Of a stretch of DNA of 64,000 nucleotides, positions 52,875 through 62,311 are shown piece after piece; positions within the stretch are counted from its first letter, which is position 1; every line of letters begins with the position of its first letter. Origin of the DNA: Synechococcus sp. KORDI-100 (lineage in GTDB: Bacteria > Cyanobacteriota > Cyanobacteriia > PCC-6307 > Cyanobiaceae); NCBI RefSeq assembly GCF_000737535.1, contig NZ_CP006269.1, forward strand, positions 1,984,001-2,048,000. The letters run 5' to 3'. The notes beneath the pieces were generated by a model. It searched no databases and was not told the DNA's origin. It saw only the letters and a program-made list of their open reading frames with translations. The position numbers were made by a program, and so were the translations under genes.

Positions 52875-53150
52875 TCAGGAACAGTCGGCGTTGTCATCCC
52901 ACGGATGCTCGGCATCCAACAGAGCATCCAGCGTGACGGCGGTGCGCACCAGCGCCTGGTAGCGCTGCAACGTGCGACGGTTGCGATCCAGCCATCGGGC
53001 TGGTTCCGCGGAGACGCCTGGCTCCGGAACGTCCTCATCCATCAGCGTGAGCTCTCCCTGCTGGGCAATCAGGGCCAGCAGAAGGTCATGCAGGCGTTGT
53101 CGACGGGTCTGCGATGAATGGTGTCGGGATGAATGGTGTTGCGCAGACAT
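52875..53150 (-). CDS. Hypothetical small soluble protein, 91 residues
   Basis: From ATG 53150: a His/Ser/Arg-rich start (MSAQHHSSRHHSSQTRRQRL) precedes a helical acidic core (DLLLALIAQQGELTLMDED, PARWLDRNRRTLQRYQALVR) and an acidic tail. It overlaps nothing essential but lies divergently across the start of the CbiET gene (53186). GC is core-like. I do not recognise a family. Confidence 0.5.
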   Translation of the reverse strand: MSAQHHSSRHHSSQTRRQRLHDLLLALIAQQGELTLMDEDVPEPGVSAEPARWLDRNRRTLQRYQALVRTAVTLDALLDAEHPWDDNADCS

Positions 53151-53185
53151 CTGGGAACCATCCGGCTTGCTTTCAGAATGCCTGC

Positions 53186-54454
53186 ATGATCGATGTGATC
53201 GGAACAGACGCCGGCGCTCCCGAATCGCTGCCTGCGGCCCTGCAACAGCTGATCCGGCGGGCGGAGACGGTCGCTGCACCGATCAGACAGCACCCGGCAC
53301 TGGCCCAATGGCTGGACAGGCCCCAGGAAGCCCTGGTCGCAACGGACGACCCCAGAGCGCTCTGTGATGTTCTGAAACGGGAAGCCTCAGCTGTCGTTCT
53401 GGCCAGCGGTGATCCGCTTTGGTTCGGCATCGGACGGATCCTGCAACGTCAACTTGGCGTGGAACGGCTGCGGTTCCACCCCTCTCCCACCTCTCTTCAA
53501 CTCGCCTTTGCACGCCTCGGGCGCCCATGGCAGGACGCCTCCTGGGTGAGCCTGCATGGCCGTTCCCCTGAGCCGTTGGCCAAGGCACTGCAGAAACGGC
53601 CAGAAGCCCTCGCCGTTCTCACCGACCCCGATCAGGGCGGAGCCGAAACAGTGCGCCGCACGTTGCTGGCGAGCGACCTCAATGCCGCCTATCAGCTCTG
53701 GATCTGTGAAAATCTCGGCCATCCACACGAACAGGTGAGGCGTTTCGATGTCGCTGAACCCTTGCCGGATGACCTCTCCCGTCTGTCGCTGACGGTCTTG
53801 ATCGCCGAGACGGACCTCCCGCCATCGCCCCATGATCTGCCGTTGTTCGGCATTGAAGACGGCCAGTTTCTGCAGCACAACGACCATCCCGGCTTGATGA
53901 CCAAACGCGAGGTGCGCGTTCAGTTGCTGGCTGATCTGCAACTGCCGGAACGGGGGGTTCTCTGGGACATCGGGGCCGGAACCGGAAGCGTTGGGCTTGA
54001 AGCCCTGCGCCTTCGGCCCCAGTTGCAGTTGCTGTCGGTCGAGCTTCGTGGTGGTGGTGCCGCCTTGATCCAGGCCAATGCCAAGCGGCTGGGGGTGCAT
54101 CTCGCATCGGTTCTGGAACTCGATGCACGGAAACTCGCCGATGCCGACCTTCCCCACGAGCTCGCTCGACCGGACCGGGTGCTTCTCGGCGGCGGCGGAC
54201 GCGAGCGTGCCGAACTGCTGCAAGTCGTTCTATCGCGTTTAAAACCAGAGGGAGTTGTCGTGGTCCCTCTTGCCACCCTCGAAGCCGTTGCTGAATGCCG
54301 GCCTCTGATGGAAGCGGCCGGACTAACTGTTGGGCTCAGCCAGGTTCAGGCATGGCGCGGAGTGCCTCTCGGCGATGGAACCAGGCTGAATCCGATGAAT
54401 CCGGCGTTCATCCTGAAAGGCCTTGCCCCAACAGGCCATCAACTCAGGCGATGA
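53186..54454 (+). CDS. cobL: Precorrin-6B methyltransferase/decarboxylase (CbiE-CbiT fusion)
   Basis: A 422-residue cobalamin-pathway enzyme from ATG 53186; 24 residues further upstream are open but not needed. The N-terminal CbiE/tetrapyrrole-methylase domain has MIDVIGTDAGAPESLP and the VVLASGDPLWFGIG motif. The C-terminal CbiT domain has TKREVRVQLLADLQLPERG and the SAM site WDIGAGTGSVGLEALR. It methylates C5 and C15 and decarboxylates the acetate side chain. It ends overlapping the convergent GT2 by 11 bases. Confidence 0.92.
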   Translation: MIDVIGTDAGAPESLPAALQQLIRRAETVAAPIRQHPALAQWLDRPQEALVATDDPRALCDVLKREASAVVLASGDPLWFGIGRILQRQLGVERLRFHPSPTSLQLAFARLGRPWQDASWVSLHGRSPEPLAKALQKRPEALAVLTDPDQGGAETVRRTLLASDLNAAYQLWICENLGHPHEQVRRFDVAEPLPDDLSRLSLTVLIAETDLPPSPHDLPLFGIEDGQFLQHNDHPGLMTKREVRVQLLADLQLPERGVLWDIGAGTGSVGLEALRLRPQLQLLSVELRGGGAALIQANAKRLGVHLASVLELDARKLADADLPHELARPDRVLLGGGGRERAELLQVVLSRLKPEGVVVVPLATLEAVAECRPLMEAAGLTVGLSQVQAWRGVPLGDGTRLNPMNPAFILKGLAPTGHQLRR

Positions 54455-55226
54455 GCTTCAATTCCATGGATCCATCCTGATGCTGAATCAGGGTGTAAGC
54501 GGAATCGAGCTCACGCCTTTTCAAAGCGGCACGGCAGACCCTGAATGCTTCCCGATCAGCATCACCTCGATGCTTCTGAGATTCACTATTGTCGTGAACG
54601 CGATAAAGATACAGAGGCCTCTGTAAGTAGATCACATCTCCAACTTCAGATAATTTCAAGGAGAGATCGTAATCACCGACATATTTCAAACCTGCGTCAT
54701 AACCACCCACTGACTCGTAAGCCTGACGACGAACGATACGCAAATGAAATGTCATGAATTGGACAAGAATGTTTGTTTCTGAATAAGGCAAAGACTGTCT
54801 TTTTGACAGCCGGATGGGACAACCATCAACATCCATCTCAATACAATCTGTGTACAGAATCGACGCATCTCCATAGGAATCCATCAGATCCAGCGATCGC
54901 CTCAGGGCTGCAGGAGCCAGGGCATCATCAGCATCAACCTGGCAGAGATAATCAGAATGGGAATCTGAAAAGATCTTCCGATACGAGCCGAACGTTCCCA
55001 GTCGCTCATTTCCTTCTTCAAGACTCACATCCCGTTCCTGCTCAGCGATTGACCTCAGATAAGCTCGAACATCCTCTGCTGCCGAATCTACAGCGGGACC
55101 ATCGATACGGATTGATATCTGCAATTGAAAATGTTCATCTTGCTGGCTCAGGCAACTTTCAAGGCAATGACGGAGTTGAAACAGCGACTGCCCGTAGACA
55201 GAAATTCCCAATTGAATCGAAGACAT
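54444..55226 (-). CDS. Family 2 glycosyltransferase
   Basis: A 260-residue GT-A enzyme from ATG 55226; a GTG at 55247 would add seven residues. The N-terminus LGISVYGQS, the YLCQVDADDAL stretch (DxD metal motif), GGYDAGLKYVGDYDLSLKLSE and YLYRVHDNSES follow the GT2 pattern of surface-polysaccharide transferases. GC is lower than in the flanking cobL gene, so acquisition is possible. Sugar and acceptor are unknown. Confidence 0.82.
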   Translation of the reverse strand: MSSIQLGISVYGQSLFQLRHCLESCLSQQDEHFQLQISIRIDGPAVDSAAEDVRAYLRSIAEQERDVSLEEGNERLGTFGSYRKIFSDSHSDYLCQVDADDALAPAALRRSLDLMDSYGDASILYTDCIEMDVDGCPIRLSKRQSLPYSETNILVQFMTFHLRIVRRQAYESVGGYDAGLKYVGDYDLSLKLSEVGDVIYLQRPLYLYRVHDNSESQKHRGDADREAFRVCRAALKRRELDSAYTLIQHQDGSMELKLIA

Positions 55227-55334
55227 CACCGACCCCTGAGAAGACAACGTTCAAGAAACTTGCAGAACATTATGCACGGAGAAATGTTGACTTTATTCGA
55301 CTGAAAGGTTAATCTCCGCGAAATACTTTAAAGC

Positions 55335-56057
55335 ATGACAACTGGAAGCGGTTATTCAACTCCAGGTTTAACCACAGGAGCCACTGGGAATGGCTACGCA
55401 ACCCCAGGCCAGGGCGGCAGCACCTCTGGAGATGGTTACGGCACGCCAGGCCAGGGCGGCAGCACCTCTGGAGATGGTTACGGAACGCCGGACCAGGGTG
55501 GCGCTCCGTCCGGCGACGGTTATGGCACACCAGACGGAGATGACCCAGATGGTGATGACAACGATGGAACGAGTGACTTCGATTCGATCAGCAAAATCAA
55601 GCTCTCACTCAAAAAAGCTATCAAATCAAGTGGCAAAAAGGGTAAGGAACTGATCGGCACCGATTCATCAGACACCATCGTTTCGGGCAAAGGCGTTGAC
55701 ACCATGACCGGCAAGGATGGGGCCGACTACTTCGTTTACAAGCAAAAGAACAACTTCGGCAAGAAAAAAGCAGACAAGGTGTCGGATTTCGAGATTGACG
55801 ACGGTGACAAAATTGTGATCAAAGGCAAGTCTTTCTTGAAGGGAAACAAGAAAGAGGCGACATTTGCAGAAGCAAAGAACAAAAAGCAAGCCAAGAAACT
55901 TGCCAAGCAGGACGTTGATTTCATCTACGAGAAAAAATCAGGAAAGCTTTATTTCAACTCCAACGGCGACAAGAAGGGTTTTGGTGATCAGGGCGGATTC
56001 TTCGGGATCGTGGAAGGTTCGCCGGAACTTTCGGCAGACGATATCAATCTGATCTGA
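55335..56057 (+). CDS. Gly-rich repeat, RTX-like exported protein
   Basis: A 240-residue acidic protein. Residues about 20-65 are three near-identical 14-residue units (GYGTPGQGGSTSGD). A Lys-rich linker follows, then ELIGTDSSDTIVSGKGVDTM, GKDGADYFVYKQKNN, VSDFEIDDGDKIVIKGK and an end GDQGGFFGIVEGSPELSADD. The second half is the C-terminal half-RTX/Ca-binding secretion domain used by cyanobacterial type I substrates. It has no signal peptide. The repeat region could be a flexible surface-exposed stalk. Confidence 0.75.
   Translation: MTTGSGYSTPGLTTGATGNGYATPGQGGSTSGDGYGTPGQGGSTSGDGYGTPDQGGAPSGDGYGTPDGDDPDGDDNDGTSDFDSISKIKLSLKKAIKSSGKKGKELIGTDSSDTIVSGKGVDTMTGKDGADYFVYKQKNNFGKKKADKVSDFEIDDGDKIVIKGKSFLKGNKKEATFAEAKNKKQAKKLAKQDVDFIYEKKSGKLYFNSNGDKKGFGDQGGFFGIVEGSPELSADDINLI
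55392..55517 (+). repeat. 42-bp in-frame tandem repeat, three units
   Basis: Three consecutive 42-base units encode GY(A/G)TPGQGGSTSGD variants. The first two are almost identical at the DNA level and the third has diverged, which suggests recent expansion by slippage or unequal exchange without loss of frame. Confidence 0.85.
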
Positions 56058-56457
56058 TCCGCTGGATGTGCGATGGTTGCCCGGTGCCGATCCCAAGCCT
56101 CCTGGCTTCACCGGCACCCAGCTCGACAACACCATCCGCCCACTCCGTTGGCCCGTAGCTTGGACAGGGAAGGTCAGGGCAGACGGGCACATCCGACTCG
56201 ATGTGAATCACCCGTCCTTCGCGCAGAAACACCATGTCCAGCGGAGCCAGAGTGTTGTGCATCCAGAAGCGGGCACGCCTGGCTCTGTTGAAGGGAAACC
56301 ACATCCCGCGCAACGGTGGCAACTCAGGACGTTGCATGAGTCCAAGACGTTGCTGCTCAGGGGTTCTGGCGACTTCTAGGGCAATGCAGCGCTCCGCTGA
56401 CAGACACCATTCCGCCGTCACCGGCAGGTGCTGAGGTGGTGGCGTTGATGCCTCCAT
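56044..56457 (-). CDS. DUF192 family protein
   Basis: A 137-residue protein of the small beta-fold DUF192 family. EVARTPEQQRLGLMQRPELP, GMWFPFNRARRARFWMHNTL and LDMVFLREGRVIHIES are the diagnostic stretches, ending in ELGAGEARRLGIGTG. No signal peptide is seen (many homologues have one). The 3' end overlaps the convergent RTX-like gene by 14 bases. It follows the response-regulator gene by two bases. Function unknown. Confidence 0.87.
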   Translation of the reverse strand: MEASTPPPQHLPVTAEWCLSAERCIALEVARTPEQQRLGLMQRPELPPLRGMWFPFNRARRARFWMHNTLAPLDMVFLREGRVIHIESDVPVCPDLPCPSYGPTEWADGVVELGAGEARRLGIGTGQPSHIQRIRSD

Positions 56458-56459
56458 GC

Positions 56460-57137
56460 TCAGGCCCGTGAAGGGGTGCCAAGGCAGTAACCCAGGCCAC
56501 GGATGGTGTTGAGCAATCTGGTCTCGCCGCCCTCTTCGAGCTTTTGGCGCAGGTAGCGCACATACACCTCCACCAGGTTGCTGCTGCCAACGCGCTCGTC
56601 CTGCCAGACCAGCCGTAGCAGCTCATCTCGGCTGAACACCCGTCCGGTCTGACGCATCAGCACTACAAGCAAGGCGTACTCACGGGCGGTCAGAGCAATC
56701 GGCCTGGAACCCCGCCGCACCTGCCGGTTGATCGGATCCAAACTGAGATCTTCAACAACCAACAGGGCAGGGCGATTGCCGATGCGGTCCTGAATCGTGC
56801 GATGCAGCCTCAGACGCATCAACAGGTCGCTCGGACCGTTCGTTGACAACCAGAAGTCGTCCGCACCCGAACGCAGACAAGCCGAGCGTGCTTCCACACT
56901 GTCGTGCTGAAGATCCAGAAGAATCGGCATCGGGCCGAACCTCTGACGCAGATCAGCAATCAGGGGCGCGTGATCCGCCGAGAGGATCGCCGCTGCAGGC
57001 TCATCTCCGGCTTTGACATGACTGGACGCAACACCGGCACTGAGCCAGTCGACGGTGGCATACCCCGAAGCCGTCAGGCGAGACGCCAGAGCCACGGCAT
57101 CCTCTCCGACCAGCAGCAACAGGGGCTCAGCATTCAT
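56460..57137 (-). CDS. OmpR-type regulator with degenerate receiver
   Basis: A 225-residue protein from ATG 57137 (ATGA overlap with nadK). The C-terminal winged helix is intact: [32 protein letters not shown], then [14 protein letters not shown] and TIRGLGYCL. The N-terminal receiver-like domain lacks the expected phosphoacceptor (AAILSADHA, where Asp should follow the strand) and the conserved Lys near its end (DDFWLSTNG). It is therefore probably a phosphorylation-independent pseudo-receiver regulator. Confidence 0.85.
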   Translation of the reverse strand: MNAEPLLLLVGEDAVALASRLTASGYATVDWLSAGVASSHVKAGDEPAAAILSADHAPLIADLRQRFGPMPILLDLQHDSVEARSACLRSGADDFWLSTNGPSDLLMRLRLHRTIQDRIGNRPALLVVEDLSLDPINRQVRRGSRPIALTAREYALLVVLMRQTGRVFSRDELLRLVWQDERVGSSNLVEVYVRYLRQKLEEGGETRLLNTIRGLGYCLGTPSRA

Positions 57138-58051
57138 GGCCGATCCGGCTTGGCGATGTGGGGGAGCCCCCATCCCAGCTTGTTGCGGAGCACCTGGAAG
57201 AACTCGTGATCCACAAGACGCACGAACCGGACAGGGTGATCACTGCGACGGATTAACACCCGATCTTCCGGCCAGACGTAGCAACCCGCACTGCCATCCA
57301 CCACCATCATCAGACGCTCGGGCGTGGCGGGAAAAATGGTGACAGGCTCGCGATCGCTGAACACCAACGCCCTCGACGCCAGCGAGTGGGGAGCAATCGG
57401 CGCCAGCTGCAGCACTGGGCAATCAGGGGTGATCACCGGTCCGCCGGCACTCAGGGCGTAAGCCGTTGAACCTGTGGGGGTGGAGAGGATCACACCATCC
57501 GCAGCGATATCCACAGGCGCATGGCGCCCGATGGCGATCTCGAAATGACACATGCTGGTGAGTGGCTCGCGATGCAGCGCCATTTCATTCAGGGAAAGGG
57601 CCTCCCAGCGCCGCTGATCGCCGCGCATCACACTCACCACGAGATTGCTGCGTTCCTCGATCGTCCACTGCTGCGTGAGAATCACCTCAAGCGCCCGATC
57701 CAGATCGGCCAGGTAGGCCTCCGCCAGAAAACCGAGGTGACCGGTGTTGATTGTGAGGATGGGCACGCCGACAGGAGCCGTCTGCCGAGCCGCAGACAGA
57801 ACGGTGCCATCACCGCCCAGCACGATCGCCAGCGCCATGGCCTGATCAAACCCCTCCGGCACGCAGGCGTTGTAACCCAGCAGCCTGAGATGCTGATCGG
57901 GATTGGCGAAGCCGACCAGCCCACCGGAACTGCTGGCGCGGGCGACGCTGTGACCAGCCTGCTCAAGCCGCTGCTGGATTGTGTCCGCCGTCTGCAGAGC
58001 AAGCGGCTTGCTGTCGTTGACGATCAGTCCGATGCGAGGCACTGATCGCAT
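57134..58051 (-). CDS. nadK: NAD kinase
   Basis: A 305-residue NAD(H) kinase supplying NADP(H). The nucleotide motif [12 protein letters not shown] (about 77-88), [20 protein letters not shown] and the [17 protein letters not shown] region (about 186-202) are complete. Four-base overlap with the downstream regulator gene indicates an operon nadK-regulator-DUF192. Length is normal for bacteria. Confidence 0.96.
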   Translation of the reverse strand: MRSVPRIGLIVNDSKPLALQTADTIQQRLEQAGHSVARASSSGGLVGFANPDQHLRLLGYNACVPEGFDQAMALAIVLGGDGTVLSAARQTAPVGVPILTINTGHLGFLAEAYLADLDRALEVILTQQWTIEERSNLVVSVMRGDQRRWEALSLNEMALHREPLTSMCHFEIAIGRHAPVDIAADGVILSTPTGSTAYALSAGGPVITPDCPVLQLAPIAPHSLASRALVFSDREPVTIFPATPERLMMVVDGSAGCYVWPEDRVLIRRSDHPVRFVRLVDHEFFQVLRNKLGWGLPHIAKPDRP

Positions 58052-58320
58052 CCGGCGAAAGGCCTGTTCAGCCTATGGGAATCAGGGTTTCCGGGACGAG
58101 AGCAGTAACGATTGAATTAATCAGAGGCCAAACAGGGAAGCGGCGATGAACAGCCCTTTGCTGACGTTCTGAAGCAGCAGCTTGTGGGACTGATGGCAAC
58201 GACCAAGCTCGATCGGAGAGTTTGCAGACGGATGCCTGCAACCATCCGTCCGAGATTGGTTACGAGATTCGTGAAGATCTCAGCAACCTGCCTAAAAGGG
58301 AGAAAGGTTCAACGAAGTCG

Positions 58321-60327
58321 ATGAAAGTTCTGCACACCATTGGACAGGCCCTCTCACTCAGCGCTCTGGCCGCAGGGACAGCGGTGTCTGTTGAGGCTCG
58401 AGCGCTCACAACCCTGCAAGGGCAAGTCACCCTGATGAATCAGCCTGTCAGCGGCTCAACTATCACGCTCTGGCAGACAAGAGGCGGACAGGATCCCGTT
58501 CAGCTCAAAACAGTGCGTTCAAACAAAAGCGGGGCGTTCAGCGTCAAGCTTCGGACGCAACAAGGGGTCATGCACTATCTCGTGGCTGAGGGAGGAGACA
58601 TCGGTGGTGGCAGTGCCGATCAACTCAAAATGCTCACGGTGCTCGGCGGTGATGAGCGGCACAATGTCGCCGTTAACGAGCTCACCACTGTCGGTTCGGT
58701 TTGGCCGAATGCTCAGCTGCTTGAAGGCACCGCTTTGTCAGGGAGCAGCAGTGCCTTGACGATCGGAACGAGCCAGGTGAAGAACCTGGTGAACCAAAGC
58801 ACTGGGCGCCAAGGAGCAACATTGCTCAAAAGCACAAATCTTCTGAACTCTGAGACTGCGGCTCGGATGAATGTGCTTTCTGATCTGATTGCTCTGTGCG
58901 GGCAACCAAACCAATCCCAAGGATGTTCTCAACTACTAGAGCTGACAAATACAACAGACACACTGTCAGCAATGATTTCGATCGCTCGTCAGCCCTGGAA
59001 AAACACCGGAACACTTTACAAACTATTTGAAGCGTCCTACCCAATCAATCAATCATCCCAGCTGCGAACAACAGCAACGGCTCCTTATTTATTATTTGAA
59101 CCCAAAAGTTTTTCCCTCTCCCTTGCGTTCGACGGCGGCGGCGCTTTGGCACTTGGAAAATTGATGTTTGACGGGAATGGAAATTTGTGGAGTGGGGCTA
59201 ACTGGATGCCCGGCTCTCAATCCGGCGTGGTCAACAACATAGGCGGCGGTATGACTCATTTCGGCCCTGGTGGTGAAGCCCTTTCACCAGCCATCACTGG
59301 TTACAACGGTCAAGGTATTAATGGTGTGGGCTGGGGAACTGGGGTTTCCGAAAAATATGCCTGGGTCGGCGCTTTCAATAACATGGTCGGAGTATTTGAT
59401 CTCAACACCGGCAAGGCTCTTGGCCCCGCAACCATCGACGGTGAAGTCGGACAACTTCAAGGCGTCGGCACAGCTCGAAACGGAGATGTTTGGATCGCAG
59501 ATAACACTGCAAACCACATGATTTATTTCCCTGGAGGGGATTACACCAAAGGCCAACGTATCAATATCACCGGACTCCAGGCACCCTTCGGAGTTGCTGT
59601 AGACGCCCGAAACAGAGTTTGGGTTAGCAGCAGTTACAACAACAAACTCACTGTGTTTCCAGGCGAATCACCCGACCAGGCCAAGACAATCGAAGTCAAC
59701 CTAGGAACACGTGGTGTTGCAGTTGACTCCACTGGCCATGTTTGGGTTGCGCAGCAATCCAATTCCCCTCAGGGAGCTCTACCTCCTGGAGGGAAAATGC
59801 CTCCAAACATTCCCGCCAACGCACCGCAGCCGAAAACAATCATGCAGGAATTTGAGGCAGGGGCTGAAATTTATCTCTACAACCCAAATCTCACTCAGGC
59901 GGGCATGGTGGGTTTGATTTCACCAGACATGAAGGTCATAAGAACCGACATCGCCAAAGGAACGGCCTACGTGCCCTGGGGAGTGACTGTCGACGGTAAT
60001 GACAATGTGTGGGTTGGCAACCTTTATGGTCAGAGTCTGATCCACATTTGCGGGGTGAACCCTGCCAATTGCCCTGCGGGAAAGACCACCGGTGACGTGA
60101 TTCATAACTATCAAAGTGGCCTCATACAGATCACGACAGATGTGATTGTCGATGATGCAGGAAACCTTTGGAGCGCCAATAACTGGTTCGACGGTGATGT
60201 CGTCATCAACCAGACTTACAGCGGTCGCACCTCCACATTTCCAGGCGGTCAGGGTTTTGTGGTCACCTACGGCGTCGCTGGGCCGGTGCAAAATCCCCTG
60301 ATGGGTCCTGTGCGCCGACCACGTTGA
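58321..60327 (+). CDS. Exported NHL-type beta-propeller protein
   Basis: A 668-residue protein from ATG 58321, whose first residues (MKVLHTIGQALSLSALAAGT) form a signal peptide ending SVEA. Upstream in-frame codons to 58222 do not add features. The N-terminal half (40-130) resembles a carboxypeptidase-regulatory beta domain (LQGQVTLMNQPVSGSTITLW). The C-terminal half is a propeller with repeated GVAVDARNRVWVSS, GVAVDSTGHVWVAQ, GVTVDGNDNVWVGN, VIVDDAGNLWSAN blades, like NHL or streptogramin-lyase (Vgb) domains. The gene is followed after 34 bases by an outer-membrane barrel gene. Confidence 0.78.
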   Translation: MKVLHTIGQALSLSALAAGTAVSVEARALTTLQGQVTLMNQPVSGSTITLWQTRGGQDPVQLKTVRSNKSGAFSVKLRTQQGVMHYLVAEGGDIGGGSADQLKMLTVLGGDERHNVAVNELTTVGSVWPNAQLLEGTALSGSSSALTIGTSQVKNLVNQSTGRQGATLLKSTNLLNSETAARMNVLSDLIALCGQPNQSQGCSQLLELTNTTDTLSAMISIARQPWKNTGTLYKLFEASYPINQSSQLRTTATAPYLLFEPKSFSLSLAFDGGGALALGKLMFDGNGNLWSGANWMPGSQSGVVNNIGGGMTHFGPGGEALSPAITGYNGQGINGVGWGTGVSEKYAWVGAFNNMVGVFDLNTGKALGPATIDGEVGQLQGVGTARNGDVWIADNTANHMIYFPGGDYTKGQRINITGLQAPFGVAVDARNRVWVSSSYNNKLTVFPGESPDQAKTIEVNLGTRGVAVDSTGHVWVAQQSNSPQGALPPGGKMPPNIPANAPQPKTIMQEFEAGAEIYLYNPNLTQAGMVGLISPDMKVIRTDIAKGTAYVPWGVTVDGNDNVWVGNLYGQSLIHICGVNPANCPAGKTTGDVIHNYQSGLIQITTDVIVDDAGNLWSANNWFDGDVVINQTYSGRTSTFPGGQGFVVTYGVAGPVQNPLMGPVRRPR

Positions 60328-60361
60328 TGGCTTCTTCCTGAGAAACCCCTCTTTATTTCCT

Positions 60362-61273
60362 ATGCGTCTCCATCTTGTTGCGGGCCTCACGGCACTTTGC
60401 CTGCTCACCCCTGCGTCAATTCCTGCCAATGCAGAAGAGAATGAAAGTGGCACAAGAGTGTATGTGGAGACCTTCGGGTTCTTCCCTCTTGAAACGAACT
60501 CCAAAACCACACTTGACAACAACAGCACCAGGGAAACGCTGGATCTCAGTGATGTACTGGACATGCTCACTGGTGTGTTCAATGGCAAAATCGCTGTCGA
60601 GAAAGGTCGCTTTGGCCTTCAAGCAGGTCTGGATTTTCTCTCCTTCAGCACCTCTGAAACGGTGTCGAGCTGGAACAGCTCAAACCCCATTACCAACGAT
60701 CAGCACCCTCGCCTGCCGCAACGTCGGGTGACCTCCAAAGGAACAATCCAGTCGGTTACTGATACCGATCAAACCCTCTTTGACCTTGCTTTGCGTTACC
60801 GCGCCGGCGACATTCAAAAACCGAAAATGCCATCAGGAGCGATCAGCTTCGTTGGCTTCGCAGGGATGAGATTGATTGATGCGTCCCTGGATATGAATGT
60901 GACGTTCAAAGATGACATCACAGTCGAGGGCATCCTGCCTTCGCGCAGCCTTCAACGAGATCTTGAAGATGAGGCGAGTGAGACATGGCACAACACCTGG
61001 GTGCAGCCACTTATCGGCATGAACACGACGATTGCTCTCAGCGAAGACTGGCAAGCTTTCCTGGCCATGGATGCAGGCGGCTTTGGCCTTAACGGCAAAC
61101 AGGATCTCTCTGGAACTGTCGAAGCCGGCGTTGCCTACGCCCTTGGTAACTCAGCCCAGATTTCACTGGCTTATCGCTATTTCGGGATCGACTATTCCGC
61201 CCACAACAGCCGCAATGGCTATTCCTCCACACAAAACGGTGTCTCGATGGGATTCCGCTGGATGTTTGACTGA
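60362..61273 (+). CDS. Outer-membrane beta-barrel protein
   Basis: A 303-residue protein with a signal peptide (MRLHLVAGLTALCLL, cleavage after ANA). The rest alternates polar and hydrophobic residues in strands of about ten with aromatic girdles (FGLQAGLDFLSF, LFDLALRYRAGD, AISFVGFAGMRL, AQISLAYRYFGIDY). It ends SMGFRWMFD, near the aromatic C-terminal residue typical of outer-membrane barrels. It could be an OmpA-type or DUF-type barrel. It is in one transcription unit with the exported propeller protein. Confidence 0.72.
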   Translation: MRLHLVAGLTALCLLTPASIPANAEENESGTRVYVETFGFFPLETNSKTTLDNNSTRETLDLSDVLDMLTGVFNGKIAVEKGRFGLQAGLDFLSFSTSETVSSWNSSNPITNDQHPRLPQRRVTSKGTIQSVTDTDQTLFDLALRYRAGDIQKPKMPSGAISFVGFAGMRLIDASLDMNVTFKDDITVEGILPSRSLQRDLEDEASETWHNTWVQPLIGMNTTIALSEDWQAFLAMDAGGFGLNGKQDLSGTVEAGVAYALGNSAQISLAYRYFGIDYSAHNSRNGYSSTQNGVSMGFRWMFD

Positions 61274-61279
61274 GCCACG

Positions 61280-61387
61280 ATGCTGAACATGAATCCCTTC
61301 TTGGAACCGCGCGAGGAAGCGCGGGTCGCTCCTCCGGAGAACCCCATCAAGCCTGAAGAGCGTCGTGATCATGAGACGACACCCTGA
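61280..61387 (+). CDS. Possible 35-residue protein after the barrel gene
   Basis: ATG 61280, seven bases after the barrel stop, to TGA 61385. The peptide (MLNMNPFLEPREEARVAPPE, PIKPEERRDHETTP) is Pro/Glu/Arg-rich and core-like in composition. No ribosome-binding site of note. It may be translated with the operon or be chance. Confidence 0.35.
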   Translation: MLNMNPFLEPREEARVAPPENPIKPEERRDHETTP

Positions 61388-61391
61388 GCAC

Positions 61392-62003
61392 TTACCCACC
61401 AACAGGGCTTAACGGTCTTTTTGGCCTGACGTGGCCAACCCAGCGGATCACCAGGAGAGCCAAGGTGAACACAAGAAACGGCGCATAAAAATCTTTTGGT
61501 CCCTTCTTCACATGTCCGACATATGTGAGGGCGAATTGTGCCCATAGCCAATAGGAGCCAATCAGGTGCAGTCGCTTCCAAGACGTCATGCCCATCCATC
61601 GCTGAGCCCCATTCGTTGACGTCAGGGCCATCAAGGCAACAAACAAATAACCCACACCACCTAGCACCCACTTCCCAGCAGACTGCTCACTTAAAAACGG
61701 TTCAGGGAAGTTGAACGACATCGCCACGATCAGCGCCAGATGTATCGCGTGTGACGACGCAAAACTCAAGCCGATCCAACGACGGTTTTGAAGCATCCAT
61801 TGGCTGATAGATGAAGGCCAGAGGCGTTGCACACTCGAAGCAACAAAGGCCATCGAAAAGAGGACGAGGGAGCTACGTCCAGTGGCATCGATCCCTGCGG
61901 TGACAGACTTAGCCGTCCAACCGGAAAGGCCAAAATGCAAAGCAAGACCCGCCAAGATCAAGAACGTTGCTGAGGCCGTCAGCCGCCAGCCAAGACGTGC
62001 CAT
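61392..62003 (-). CDS. MsrQ/ferric-reductase-like membrane protein
   Basis: A 203-residue protein from ATG 62003 with about five to six membrane helices. RRWIGLSFASSHAIHLALI and WKRLHLIGSYWLWAQF place paired histidines in two adjacent helices, as in the haem-binding ferric reductase-like domain (MsrQ/YedZ). A third His lies in YVGHVKKG. It probably passes electrons from quinol or flavin across the membrane; no msrP partner is adjacent. It is convergent with the outer-membrane operon. Confidence 0.7.
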   Translation of the reverse strand: MARLGWRLTASATFLILAGLALHFGLSGWTAKSVTAGIDATGRSSLVLFSMAFVASSVQRLWPSSISQWMLQNRRWIGLSFASSHAIHLALIVAMSFNFPEPFLSEQSAGKWVLGGVGYLFVALMALTSTNGAQRWMGMTSWKRLHLIGSYWLWAQFALTYVGHVKKGPKDFYAPFLVFTLALLVIRWVGHVRPKRPLSPVGG

Positions 62004-62311
62004 CGACACAAACTCAAATCTCCTTTTTAAACACACTGCTCAGAGTTGCCAACTGAGGTGAAGAGCTCACTGAGAAGGTCGAGGAGGTCCAAGGCCAAGG
62101 CTGTGAGCAGCTGCTGTAGCGGCGACGGCAGATCACCAATGAGGTGACGCCCTCCACAAACCGAGACCTTGTCCACGGAGTATGTCCCCGAGACGTCAAC
62201 AAAACGCCTCCAACATCCGTCGAGTCGGCTTCTGTTCCAATTCCAGCTTCATGGTGGCCTAGTGGGTTGAGCAGTGATCGGTCCCCGCCCTTCAGAGACG
62301 GCCGACGCAGA

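Noticed and set aside
51930-53117. Long plus-strand open frame (395 codons) opposite GH116
   Set aside because: Antisense shadow of the GH116 gene, whose catalytic motifs are intact.
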